Of a stretch of 11,673 nt of DNA, positions 1 to 6,591 are shown one piece after another; positions within the stretch are counted from its first letter, which is position 1, and each line of letters opens with the position of its first letter. The notes under the pieces are model-generated. The model had not been told where the DNA came from. It ran no database searches and saw nothing but the letters and a program-made list of their open reading frames with translations. The position numbers and the translations under genes are program-made. The DNA comes from Chloroflexota bacterium (GTDB lineage: Bacteria; Chloroflexota; Limnocylindria; QHBO01): contig JAHWJN010000028.1 of assembly GCA_019348395.1 (NCBI GenBank), forward strand, positions 1 to 11,673, read 5' to 3'.

Positions 1-200
1 CAGTAGACTTCGGCCCGAACTGCTCGCGCGGCCACGCTTCCCACTGCGCGCCGGTACGCGACAGCCAGATCAGCCCGTCGAGGATCGCGCGGTCGTCGTT
101 GCACTTGCGCCCCGGCTTCTTGCGGGGTTTGTGGACCACCAGCAGCGGTTGGAGGTCGGCCCGGAGGGCATCAGCGAAGCTCAGTAGGGTCCGATGCCAT
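1..200 (-). pseudogene. IS5-like transposase, N-terminal fragment, apparently frameshifted; continues past the left edge
   Basis: Read leftward from about 183 to 1, one frame stays open and encodes a run typical of the N-terminus of IS5-group DDE transposases. It has a PLL motif, then HKPRKKPGRK, then NDDRAILDGLIWLSRTGAQW and WPREQFGP. This is the helical domain preceding the catalytic DDE core, which would lie outside the window. That frame has no ATG, GTG or TTG at its beginning. A neighbouring frame offers ATG at 200-198 encoding MASDPTELR before a stop at 173-171; dropping one base near 173 would join the two into a normal-looking N-terminus. I infer a decayed or frameshifted element, though an intact gene with an unusual start cannot be excluded. 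No terminal inverted repeat or target duplication was identified. The element lies head-to-head with recX and overlaps its annotated 5' end. Confidence 0.7.
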
Positions 201-763
201 CCCGACGCCCGCGACGCGATTCGGCGGCAGACCCGCCGGACGCATCCGCGGCGATGGAGATCGCCCTCCGCTTCCTGGGCACCCGGCCGCGGACCCGGCA
301 CGAGCTCGAGCAGCGCCTGCGACGCGCCGCCGTGCCCGTGGACCTGGTCGCGACCACCCTCGACCGCCTCGGCGAACTGGGGTACGTCGATGACGCGGCC
401 TTCGCCCGCTGGTGGCGAGAGCAGCGGGACCGACACGCCCCCCGGGGGCGGCGGATGCTGGACGCGGAGCTCCGACAGCGCGGCGTCCCTCGCGAGGTGA
501 TCGAGGCCGATCGCGACGAGCAGGTGGCCCCCGAGCGCGCGCCCGAGGACGAGGGACTTCCCGAAACGGAGTCGGAGCGCGCTCGGGAGGCGCTCGAGCG
601 TCACCTGCGCGGACGTCCGATGCCGGCGGAACCGAACGCAGTCCGCCGTATCGGGATGTTCCTGATGCGTCGCGGCTTCGATGCCGAGACGGTGCGCGCG
701 ACCATCCGCGCGGCGGAGCCGGCGACGGACGAGGCGACATTCGACGACTCGCCACCGGGGTGA
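194..763 (+). CDS. recX: Regulatory protein RecX
   Basis: RecX binds RecA filaments in the cytoplasm and modulates their recombinase and SOS co-protease activity. The 189-residue product shows the three tandem helical RecX repeats. The first is MEIALRFLGTRPRTRHELEQ (21-40), followed by the hallmark ELGYVDDAAFARWWREQR (61-78). The second is RRMLDAELRQRGVPREVIEA (87-106), and a C-terminal repeat spans about 130-172 (RRIGMFLMRRGFDAETVRA). An acidic linker at about 107-128 separates repeats two and three. ATG 194 is the first start after an in-frame stop at 185-187; ATG 254 (residue 21) is a credible alternative because family similarity begins there and because 194-200 overlaps the transposase reading frame on the other strand. 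recA, the usual upstream neighbour, is not directly upstream here; an IS5-like fragment is. Identity is firm, the start is not. Confidence 0.9.
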   Translation: MPSRRPRRDSAADPPDASAAMEIALRFLGTRPRTRHELEQRLRRAAVPVDLVATTLDRLGELGYVDDAAFARWWREQRDRHAPRGRRMLDAELRQRGVPREVIEADRDEQVAPERAPEDEGLPETESERAREALERHLRGRPMPAEPNAVRRIGMFLMRRGFDAETVRATIRAAEPATDEATFDDSPPG

Positions 764-804
764 GCGTGGCCCGGGCTGCTCCGGCATCCGGCGCGGGGTG
801 GGGC

Positions 805-810
805 TAGGCT
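805..810 (+). promoter_or_regulatory. Putative -10 box (TAGGCT) of a leaderless promoter
   Basis: TAGGCT fits a TANNNT -10 element and is followed by exactly six bases before the ATG at 817. Transcription would then begin at or next to the start codon, giving a leaderless mRNA, consistent with the lack of a Shine-Dalgarno sequence upstream of 817. No convincing -35 is visible. Confidence 0.45.
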
Positions 811-816
811 GTACCG

Positions 817-1770
817 ATGCGCTACGCCCTCATGACCGAGCCCCAGCAGGGGCTCCACTACGACGAGCTGCTCGACCTGGTCCGCACCGCCGAGGAGGCG
901 GGGATCGAGGCCTTCTTCCGCTCCGACCACTACGCGAGCTTCCCGGGGGAGGCGGGCCTGCACACCACCGATGCATGGGCGACGCTCGCTGGACTGGCCC
1001 GCGAGACGAGCACCATTCGGCTCGGCACGCTCGTGTCGCCGGTCACGTTCCGCATCCCCGGCAACCTGGCCAAGGTCATCCAGACCGTCGACGAGATGGC
1101 CGACGGTCGGATCGAGGCCGGGTTCGGAGCGGGCTGGAACGAGGCGGAGCATCAGCAGCTCGGTATTCCCTTCCCGCCGATCGACGAGCGCTACGACATG
1201 CTCGAAGAGCAGATGCAGATCCTGCATCGGCTCTGGACCGAGGGCGACGGCTGGTCCTTCGAGGGCACGCACTGGCAGGTGCGCGATGCGAAACGCCATG
1301 GCGGCCTGGCACGTGACGGTCGGCAGCACCCGCACGTCATCTTCGGCGGCAAGGGCCGGTCCCGCATGGCGCGGCTCGTCGCGAAGTACGGTGATGAGTT
1401 CAACCTCATCTCGGCGTCGCCCGAAGAGGCCGCCAACGCCTATCCACGCGTACGCCAGGCCTGCGCCGCGGAGGGTCGGGATCCGGATGAGATCGTGTAC
1501 TCGGCGATGACCGGCGTCCTGGTGGCCGACACCGAGGAGGATCTGCGAGCACGGGTGGACGACCTGCTGAACGTCCTCGGCCAGGCCGACGCGGACGGCG
1601 ACGCGTGGCTCGCCGAGCGACGTGGACGCTGGGTGATGGGCACCGCCGACGAGGCGCACGAGCGGGTCCGCGCCCTCGCCGAGCACGGCACGCAGCGCGT
1701 CATGCTCCAGGACTTCCTGCCCCGCGACCTCGACCACGTGCGGCTCATCGGGCGCATCTTCGCGGCCTGA
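817..1770 (+). CDS. LLM-class (luciferase-like) F420/flavin-dependent oxidoreductase
   Basis: A 317-residue protein of the bacterial luciferase-like monooxygenase superfamily, a TIM barrel that uses FMN or coenzyme F420. Typical family segments are visible: the N-terminal strand and first helix with EEAGIEAFFRSDHY (26-39), TIRLGTLVSPVTFRIPGNLA (66-85), DEMADGRIEAGFGAGWNEAE (92-111), GIPFPPIDERYDMLEEQMQI (116-135), and HVIFGGKG around residue 173. The GxGAGWNExE and GIPFP...ER signatures are common in the mycobacterial-type F420-dependent subgroup, so F420 is the likelier cofactor; the substrate cannot be read from the sequence. It appears to have its own promoter and sits between recX and rny, where this family is not a standard member, so it is probably functionally independent of its neighbours. 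Family assignment is firm, cofactor and reaction are inference. Confidence 0.85.
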   Translation: MRYALMTEPQQGLHYDELLDLVRTAEEAGIEAFFRSDHYASFPGEAGLHTTDAWATLAGLARETSTIRLGTLVSPVTFRIPGNLAKVIQTVDEMADGRIEAGFGAGWNEAEHQQLGIPFPPIDERYDMLEEQMQILHRLWTEGDGWSFEGTHWQVRDAKRHGGLARDGRQHPHVIFGGKGRSRMARLVAKYGDEFNLISASPEEAANAYPRVRQACAAEGRDPDEIVYSAMTGVLVADTEEDLRARVDDLLNVLGQADADGDAWLAERRGRWVMGTADEAHERVRALAEHGTQRVMLQDFLPRDLDHVRLIGRIFAA

Positions 1771-1776
1771 GCTGGC

Positions 1777-1800
1777 CCGGGTCCCCCGACGGAGGCCCGG
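1777..1800 (+). terminator. Weak GC-rich hairpin after the oxidoreductase gene
   Basis: CCGGG (1777-1781) can pair with CCCGG (1796-1800) around a 14-base loop, seven bases after the stop codon. There is no T-tract after it. It could mark the end of the upstream transcript, but in such GC-rich DNA a stem of this size also arises by chance. Confidence 0.25.
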
Positions 1801-1812
1801 TTCGATCTGCGC

Positions 1813-1818
1813 TACACT
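1813..1818 (+). promoter_or_regulatory. Putative -10 box (TACACT) for the rny operon
   Basis: TACACT, preceded by GC, matches the TANNNT pattern and stands out in the GC-rich gap before rny. It would start transcription near 1825 and give a leader of about 108 nt. No clear -35 is seen at the expected distance. Confidence 0.45.
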
Positions 1819-1822
1819 CGGC

Positions 1823-1929
1823 CGGTCGGATGCCCTTCGGGGCATCGGGCAGCACTGCTCACCAGACCGCCCGCCGACGCGGGCCTGATATATCGCCCAT
1901 CTGAGGGCTCCAACGTCAACGGAGGAGCC
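1823..1929 (+). promoter_or_regulatory. Structured 5' leader of rny with three stem-loops, the last covering the ribosome binding site
   Basis: Three perfect inverted repeats lie between the -10 box and the rny start. Hairpin 1 pairs GATGCCC (1829-1835) with GGGCATC (1840-1846) around a TTCG loop closed by C-G, the very stable cUUCGg tetraloop. Hairpin 2 pairs GCCCGC (1869-1874) with GCGGGC (1879-1884) around four bases. Hairpin 3 pairs GGCTCC (1906-1911) with GGAGCC (1924-1929), which includes most of the Shine-Dalgarno sequence. CGGTC (1823-1827) and GACCG (1865-1869) could also close hairpin 1 into a larger fold, competing by one base with hairpin 2. It matches no riboswitch class I recognise. 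Translational control or autoregulation by RNase Y is inference. Confidence 0.45.
1921..1926 (+). promoter_or_regulatory. Shine-Dalgarno sequence of rny
   Basis: GGAGGA lies six bases before the ATG at 1933 and fixes that start. It is the strongest ribosome binding site on the plus strand of the window, and its 3' half falls inside the downstream arm of leader hairpin 3. Confidence 0.75.
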
Positions 1930-1932
1930 GAT

Positions 1933-3462
1933 ATGCCGGAATTCGTCATCGTCATCGTCGCGGCCGTCGCCGCGATCATCGGCGTGGTGGTCGGCTTCGT
2001 GGCTCGCCGCGTGGTGGCCGCCAACGCCGTACGTCACGCCGAGCACTACGCCCAGCGTATCGTCGCGGAGGCCCGGGCCAAGCAGAAGGAGATCGTCCAC
2101 GAGGGGAAGGAGGAGGCGATCAACATGCTGCCCGCGGCCGAAGAGGAGGCTCGCGAAGGTCGTGCCACGCTCCAGCGCACCGAGCGCCGGCTCCTCGACC
2201 GCGAAGAGGCACTCGACCGCAAGCTCACAGCGCACGAGGAGCGAGAGGAAAGCCTGCGGGAGCGCCAATCCGAGCTGGAGGGGGAGATCGCGCGCGTTCG
2301 CGAGCTCCAGGCGCAGCAGCTGACCGAGCTCGAGCGCGTCTCCGGTCTCACCGTCGCCGAGGCCCGGCAGTCGCTCATCAGCCAGATCGTCGACGAGGCG
2401 CAGGCGGAGGCACAGCACCGTGTGCGAGAGATCGAGCGCTACGCACAGGAGGACGGCGAGGAGCGCGCCCGTCGTGTCCTCACCACGGTCATGCAGCGCA
2501 TCGCGGCCGATCACACTTCCGAGGCGACGATCACCGTCGTGAACCTGCCCAACGAGGAGATGAAGGGGCGCATCATCGGACGCGAGGGCCGGAACATCCG
2601 GGCGCTCGAACAGGCAACCGGCGTCGACCTCATCATCGACGACACCCCCGAGGCGGTCGTGCTGTCCGCCTTCGACCCGGTGCGCCGGGAGGTGGCCCGC
2701 ATGGCGCTCAACACGCTCATCAGCGACGGCCGCATCCATCCGGGCCGGATCGAGGAGACGGTGGCGAAGTGTCGCCAGGAGATCGAGGTCGTCATGCGCC
2801 AGGCCGGAGAGCAGGCGGCCTACGATGCGGGGGTCCCCGGTCTGCACCCGGAGCTCATCAAGCTCATCGGCCGCCTGAAGTACCGCACCAGCTACGGCCA
2901 GAACGTGCTGAACCACTGCATCGAAACCGCACGACTCGGTGGACTGCTGGCGGCCGAGATCGGCGCCAACGTGGCCGACTCGAAGAAGGGCGGCCTGCTG
3001 CACGACATCGGCAAGGCGGTCGACCACGAGGTCGAGGGTCCGCATGCCGCCATCGGCGCGGACATCGCCAGTCGGTTCGGCGTGAGCCCGGTCGTGTGCA
3101 ACGCGATCGCGGCGCACCACCAGGAGGTGGAGCAGGAGAGCGTTGAGGCCACGGTGGTCCAGATCGCGGACGCCATCAGCGCCTCGCGTCCCGGCGCGCG
3201 CGGCGAGACGCTCGACAACTACGTCAAGCGTCTCGACGACCTGCAGCAGATCGCGCTCAGCTTCCCCGGCGTGGAGCGCTGCTTCGCGATCCAGGCCGGC
3301 CGCGAGATCCGCATCCTGGTCCGGCCCGAGGACATCGACGACGTCGCATCGAGCCGTCTCGCGCGCGATGTGGTGAAGAAGATCGAGGAGCAGCTCCAGT
3401 ACCCGGGTCAGATCAAGGTGACCGTGATCCGCGAGACGCGCGCCGTCGATTACGCCCGGTGA
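1933..3462 (+). CDS. rny: Ribonuclease Y
   Basis: Membrane-anchored endoribonuclease that initiates mRNA decay in many Gram-positive and related bacteria. The 509 residues show the complete architecture: an N-terminal transmembrane helix (about 4-23), a long charged coiled coil (about 30-185), a KH RNA-binding domain (about 198-260) with [12 protein letters not shown], and an HD phosphohydrolase domain (about 315-420). Visible metal-site elements are H328 in [11 protein letters not shown], the HD pair in [12 protein letters not shown] (H357, D358), HH395-396, and D413 in [13 protein letters not shown]. Length is close to the approximately 520 residues usual for the family. The start is set by a strong Shine-Dalgarno sequence. 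It overlaps the next gene by four bases (GTGA), a pairing with a ymdB-type gene that is conserved across Firmicutes and relatives. The structured leader suggests post-transcriptional control. Confidence 0.97.
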   Translation: MPEFVIVIVAAVAAIIGVVVGFVARRVVAANAVRHAEHYAQRIVAEARAKQKEIVHEGKEEAINMLPAAEEEAREGRATLQRTERRLLDREEALDRKLTAHEEREESLRERQSELEGEIARVRELQAQQLTELERVSGLTVAEARQSLISQIVDEAQAEAQHRVREIERYAQEDGEERARRVLTTVMQRIAADHTSEATITVVNLPNEEMKGRIIGREGRNIRALEQATGVDLIIDDTPEAVVLSAFDPVRREVARMALNTLISDGRIHPGRIEETVAKCRQEIEVVMRQAGEQAAYDAGVPGLHPELIKLIGRLKYRTSYGQNVLNHCIETARLGGLLAAEIGANVADSKKGGLLHDIGKAVDHEVEGPHAAIGADIASRFGVSPVVCNAIAAHHQEVEQESVEATVVQIADAISASRPGARGETLDNYVKRLDDLQQIALSFPGVERCFAIQAGREIRILVRPEDIDDVASSRLARDVVKKIEEQLQYPGQIKVTVIRETRAVDYAR

Positions 3463-4274
3463 CATCGTCCGACGACGGCACGGGCATCCGCATCTGCGTC
3501 ATCGGCGACATCATCGGCAAGCCGGGGCGGCTGGCCGTGATGCACGCGCTGCCGGACCTGCGACGGGAGCTGGCACTCGACATGGTGATCGCCAACGGCG
3601 AAAACACCGCGGCCGGCGCCGGGCTGACCCCCAGCCTCGCGGAGGAGCTGCTCGGCGGCGGGGTCGACGTGATCACCTCCGGCAATCACATCTGGGACAA
3701 GCGCGAGATCTACGACTACCTCGACACCGATCGGCCCGTCCTGCGCCCGATCAACTACCCCGACGAGGCGCCCGGCCGCGGATGGCTGGTGCATCACACC
3801 GACGACGGCGCCGAGGTGGCGGTGATCAACGCCATGGGCCGGGTGTTCATGAACCAGCTCGACTCGCCCTTTACGAAGCTCGACGAGCTGCTCGAGGGCG
3901 CGGCGGAGCCGCTGCCGCCGATCCGGGTCCTCGACTTCCACTGTGAGATCACCTCCGAGAAGAACGCCATGGGCTGGTATCTCGACGGCCGGGCGACCGC
4001 GGTGGTGGGCACCCACACTCACGTGCCCACCGCCGACGCGCGCCTCCTGCCCCGCGGGACCGCCTACATCAGCGACATCGGGATGACCGGCCCGCGCGAC
4101 TCGATCATCGGCTTCAGCCTGGAGACCGTCATCCCGCGCTTCACGCGCCATCTGCCCACACGCTTCCAGGTGGCCGATGGCCCGGTCGCCTTCAACGCGG
4201 TGGTCATCACCGCCGATGTCAACAGCGGCCGAGCGACCGCGATCGAGCTCGTGCAGCGACTCATCGAGGTGTGA
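3459..4274 (+). CDS. ymdB: YmdB-type metallophosphoesterase (TIGR00282 family)
   Basis: Cytoplasmic calcineurin-like dinuclear-metal phosphoesterase; Bacillus subtilis YmdB hydrolyses 2',3'-cyclic nucleotides and influences biofilm and motility decisions. The 271-residue length matches the family (about 265). Metal-site motifs appear in order: GDIIGKPGR (16-24), NGEN (46-49), TSGNHIWDK (73-81), [10 protein letters not shown] (159-168), [10 protein letters not shown] (184-193) and SDIGMTGP (205-212). The GTG start at 3459 overlaps the rny stop codon, indicating translational coupling. Since RNases can leave cyclic phosphate ends, placement directly after RNase Y fits a shared role in RNA turnover or signalling, but that functional link is inference; the family's exact physiological substrate remains debated. 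Confidence 0.93.
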   Translation: MTSSDDGTGIRICVIGDIIGKPGRLAVMHALPDLRRELALDMVIANGENTAAGAGLTPSLAEELLGGGVDVITSGNHIWDKREIYDYLDTDRPVLRPINYPDEAPGRGWLVHHTDDGAEVAVINAMGRVFMNQLDSPFTKLDELLEGAAEPLPPIRVLDFHCEITSEKNAMGWYLDGRATAVVGTHTHVPTADARLLPRGTAYISDIGMTGPRDSIIGFSLETVIPRFTRHLPTRFQVADGPVAFNAVVITADVNSGRATAIELVQRLIEV

Positions 4275-4290
4275 GGCAAGGGCGGAGTGG

Positions 4291-5244
4291 TTGACCACCG
4301 CAGCTGACCGGCCCGCCCAGCCCGGAGCGCTGCTCGGCATCGTGGGCCCGACCGCTTCCGGCAAGACGGAGCTCGCCGTGGCGATCTCGCGGCACCTGCC
4401 GGTGGAGGTCCTCGTGGCGGATTCGCGCCAGGCATACCGCGGCATGGACGTCGGGACGGCGTCTCCCGATGCCGCGGCTCGGGCCGCGGTGCCGCACCAC
4501 CTGCTCGACCTGGTCGACCCCGACGAGCCCTTCACGGTCGCCGACTGGGTGCGTCGCGCTCGCCCGCTCGTCGGCGAGATCGCGGCTCGGGGGCGATTGC
4601 CGATGCTCGTGGGCGGTACCGGCCTCTACGTCTCGGCCCTCGTCGACGGGCACGACTACTCCGGGCAGGCCTGGTCGCCGGAGCGACGCGCGGTGCTCGC
4701 CGAGGAGCTCCACGGCAACGGCCTGGCACCGCTCGTGGAGCGGCTTCGCCACCTGGCGCCCGAGGTCGCGGCCCGGACCGACCTGCGCAACCCGCGTCGC
4801 GTGCTTCGCGCCCTCGAGCGGATCGAGGCGGGGGATCGGGAAACGCCCCGCGCCGTGCCCTTCGCGGGCCCGGTGGCGCTCGTGGCGCTCGAACGGCCGC
4901 GCGACGTGCTCTACCTCCGTATCGAGGAGCGTGCGCGGCGCCTGTTCGTGGCCGACGGGCTGCTCGACGAGGTCCGTGAGCTGCTGCGCGCCGGCCATGG
5001 GTCGGAGCTGCGCCCGATGTCCGGGCATGGCTACCACGAGGCGATCACGCACCTCAACGGCGAGATCGGCCTTGAGGAGGCAATCGAGCGCACCGCCCGC
5101 CGGACGCGTCAGTACGCGAAGCGACAGTTGACCTGGTTCCGGCGCGACCCCCGCGTCCGATGGCTGGTGGCGGGGGATCGACCGGCCGACGACCCGGCCC
5201 TCGTCGACGAGGCCGTGGCACGCCTCCGAGCCGTCCTGGACTGA
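4291..5244 (+). CDS. miaA: tRNA dimethylallyltransferase MiaA
   Basis: Transfers a dimethylallyl group from DMAPP to N6 of A37 in tRNAs reading UNN codons. From the TTG at 4291 the product is 317 residues, normal for the family. Motifs: P-loop GPTASGKT (19-26), ADSRQAYRGMDVGTA (43-57), VGGTGLYVSAL (107-117), DLRNPRRVLRALE (164-176), GHGYHEA (245-251) and TRQYAKRQLTWFRRDPRVRW (272-291). The family's usual SMQ is SRQ here (R46), a variant I believe occurs naturally. An upstream ATG at 4177 would overlap the previous gene by 98 bases and adds only arginine/serine-rich sequence, so I reject it. TTG 4291 follows a GGCGGAG run (4281-4287) at short spacing and lies 16 bases after the preceding stop. 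The gene is certain; the start is moderately supported. Confidence 0.93.
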   Translation: MTTAADRPAQPGALLGIVGPTASGKTELAVAISRHLPVEVLVADSRQAYRGMDVGTASPDAAARAAVPHHLLDLVDPDEPFTVADWVRRARPLVGEIAARGRLPMLVGGTGLYVSALVDGHDYSGQAWSPERRAVLAEELHGNGLAPLVERLRHLAPEVAARTDLRNPRRVLRALERIEAGDRETPRAVPFAGPVALVALERPRDVLYLRIEERARRLFVADGLLDEVRELLRAGHGSELRPMSGHGYHEAITHLNGEIGLEEAIERTARRTRQYAKRQLTWFRRDPRVRWLVAGDRPADDPALVDEAVARLRAVLD

Positions 5245-5276
5245 GGCCGGCAGACCGAGTCACACGCCGAATCGGC

Positions 5277-5282
5277 TACCAT
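5277..5282 (+). promoter_or_regulatory. Putative -10 box (TACCAT) upstream of hflX
   Basis: TACCAT, again preceded by GC, ends 12 bases before the hflX ATG at 5295 and would give a leader of only about 6 nt. There is no good Shine-Dalgarno sequence here, so a near-leaderless internal promoter is plausible. It resembles the boxes at 805-810 and 1813-1818. Confidence 0.35.
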
Positions 5283-5294
5283 GGAGTCGAACAC

Positions 5295-6590
5295 ATGTCC
5301 GATCGCGCCCGTCTCATCGACCTGACCACGGCCACCGAGCGCGCCTTTCTCATCGGCCTCGACACCCCCGGCGACGATGGGTGGCCGGTGGGCCGTTCGC
5401 TGGCGGAGCTCGCCGCCCTGGCCGAGACTGCCGGGGCGAGCGTGGTGGGCAGCGCCTCCCAGCGGCGGCCGGCGCCGGACCCGGTCTGGTACTTCGGCAA
5501 GGGACGTGCGGCCGAGCTCGTGGACGAGAAGGCGGAGCGCGACTTCAACGTCCTCATCGTCGACGACGAGCTGGCCCCGAACCAGCAGCGCAGCCTCGAG
5601 ACGCTGCTCGACTGCAAGGTCCTCGACCGGTCGGCGCTCATCATCGACATCTTCGCGCGGCACGCCAAGACCCGCGAGGGCCGGCTCCAGGTCGAGCTCG
5701 CGGCACTCGAGTACCACCTCCCGCGCCTGACGCGGCTGTGGACGCATCTCTCGCGCACCGGCGGCGGGATCGGCACGCGCGGCCCCGGTGAGAGCCAGCT
5801 CGAGACTGACCGACGGCTGATCCGCGAGAAGATCAAGAAGGTGCGTGCGGAGCTCGACGCCGTCCGGCGTCACCGAGCCACCGCGGCTCGCCAGCGCGAG
5901 CGGAACGAGGTGGCCACCGTGGCCCTCGTCGGTTACACGAACGCCGGCAAGAGCACCCTGCTGAATGCCATGGCCGACGCGGACCTCTATGCCGCCGACA
6001 TGCTCTTCGCCACGCTGGATCCCACCAGCCGCCAGGTGACCCTTCCCAACGGGCAGCGTGTCGTGGTGAGCGATACGGTGGGCTTCATCAACAAGCTCCC
6101 GCACGACCTCGTCGACGCCTTCCGCGCCACGCTCGAGGAGGTCATGCGCGCCGATCTGCTGCTCGAGGTCGTCGACGCGTCGGACCCCGACTTCGTGGGC
6201 CAGCAGACCGCGGTGCAGACCGTGCTCGACGAGCTCGGTGCCGGCGAGAAGCCCCGGATCACCGTCTTCAACAAGATCGACCTCCTGCCTGATGCCGGCA
6301 CGCCTCCGGCGAGTGACCGCGCGGCATTCGTGTCGGCCGTCACGGGTGAGGGCGTCGACCGGCTCGGCGAGGTCGTCGCCGCGGCGCTGCGCGGCGGCAT
6401 GGTGGCCGTGGACGCGGTGGTCCCCTACGAGCGCGGCGAGCTCGTCGCCCGCGCCCGTTCGTCGGGAGACGTCGAGGAAGCCTACGAAGAGCGCGGGGTG
6501 CGCGTCCACGGACACCTTCCCCAGGCGATCGCCTCGGAGGTCAGCGCCGCGTCGCGCAACGGGCGCCGCCGCTCCGCCTCGTCCCGCTGA
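5295..6590 (+). CDS. hflX: GTPase HflX
   Basis: Ribosome-associated GTPase that rescues or splits stalled or hibernating 70S ribosomes under stress. The 431-residue product has the HflX-specific N-terminal domain, including GKGRAAEL (69-76) and VDDELAPNQQRSLE (89-102). The glycine-rich loop GGGIGTRGPGESQLETDRR spans 156-174. The Ras-like G domain follows, with G1 GYTNAGKST (213-221), G2 around TLDPT (240-244), G3 DTVGF (260-264), G4 NKID (326-329) and G5 near FVSAV (345-349). It ends in a C-terminal ferredoxin-like tail with YERGELVARAR. ATG 5295 gives a family-standard N-terminus; the frame is open upstream to 5160 but that would run into miaA. The miaA-hflX pairing is common in bacteria. 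It ends one base before the next gene, so the two are probably co-translated. Confidence 0.96.
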   Translation: MSDRARLIDLTTATERAFLIGLDTPGDDGWPVGRSLAELAALAETAGASVVGSASQRRPAPDPVWYFGKGRAAELVDEKAERDFNVLIVDDELAPNQQRSLETLLDCKVLDRSALIIDIFARHAKTREGRLQVELAALEYHLPRLTRLWTHLSRTGGGIGTRGPGESQLETDRRLIREKIKKVRAELDAVRRHRATAARQRERNEVATVALVGYTNAGKSTLLNAMADADLYAADMLFATLDPTSRQVTLPNGQRVVVSDTVGFINKLPHDLVDAFRATLEEVMRADLLLEVVDASDPDFVGQQTAVQTVLDELGAGEKPRITVFNKIDLLPDAGTPPASDRAAFVSAVTGEGVDRLGEVVAAALRGGMVAVDAVVPYERGELVARARSSGDVEEAYEERGVRVHGHLPQAIASEVSAASRNGRRRSASSR

Positions 6591-6591
6591 G

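Noticed and set aside
1819..1932. Known riboswitch in the rny leader
   Set aside because: The helices do not carry the conserved nucleotides of the riboswitch classes I can recall, so I describe it only as a structured leader.
601..3465. A very long open frame on the minus strand opposite the oxidoreductase gene and rny
   Set aside because: It is a shadow of GC-rich codon bias; the plus-strand frames encode recognisable conserved proteins and the antisense product has no family motifs.
4177..4290. Upstream ATG extension of miaA
   Set aside because: It would overlap the preceding phosphoesterase gene by 98 bases and adds Arg/Ser-rich residues not seen in MiaA.
5160..5294. Upstream ATG extension of hflX
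   Set aside because: It would overlap the miaA coding end; the HflX family N-terminus fits the ATG at 5295.
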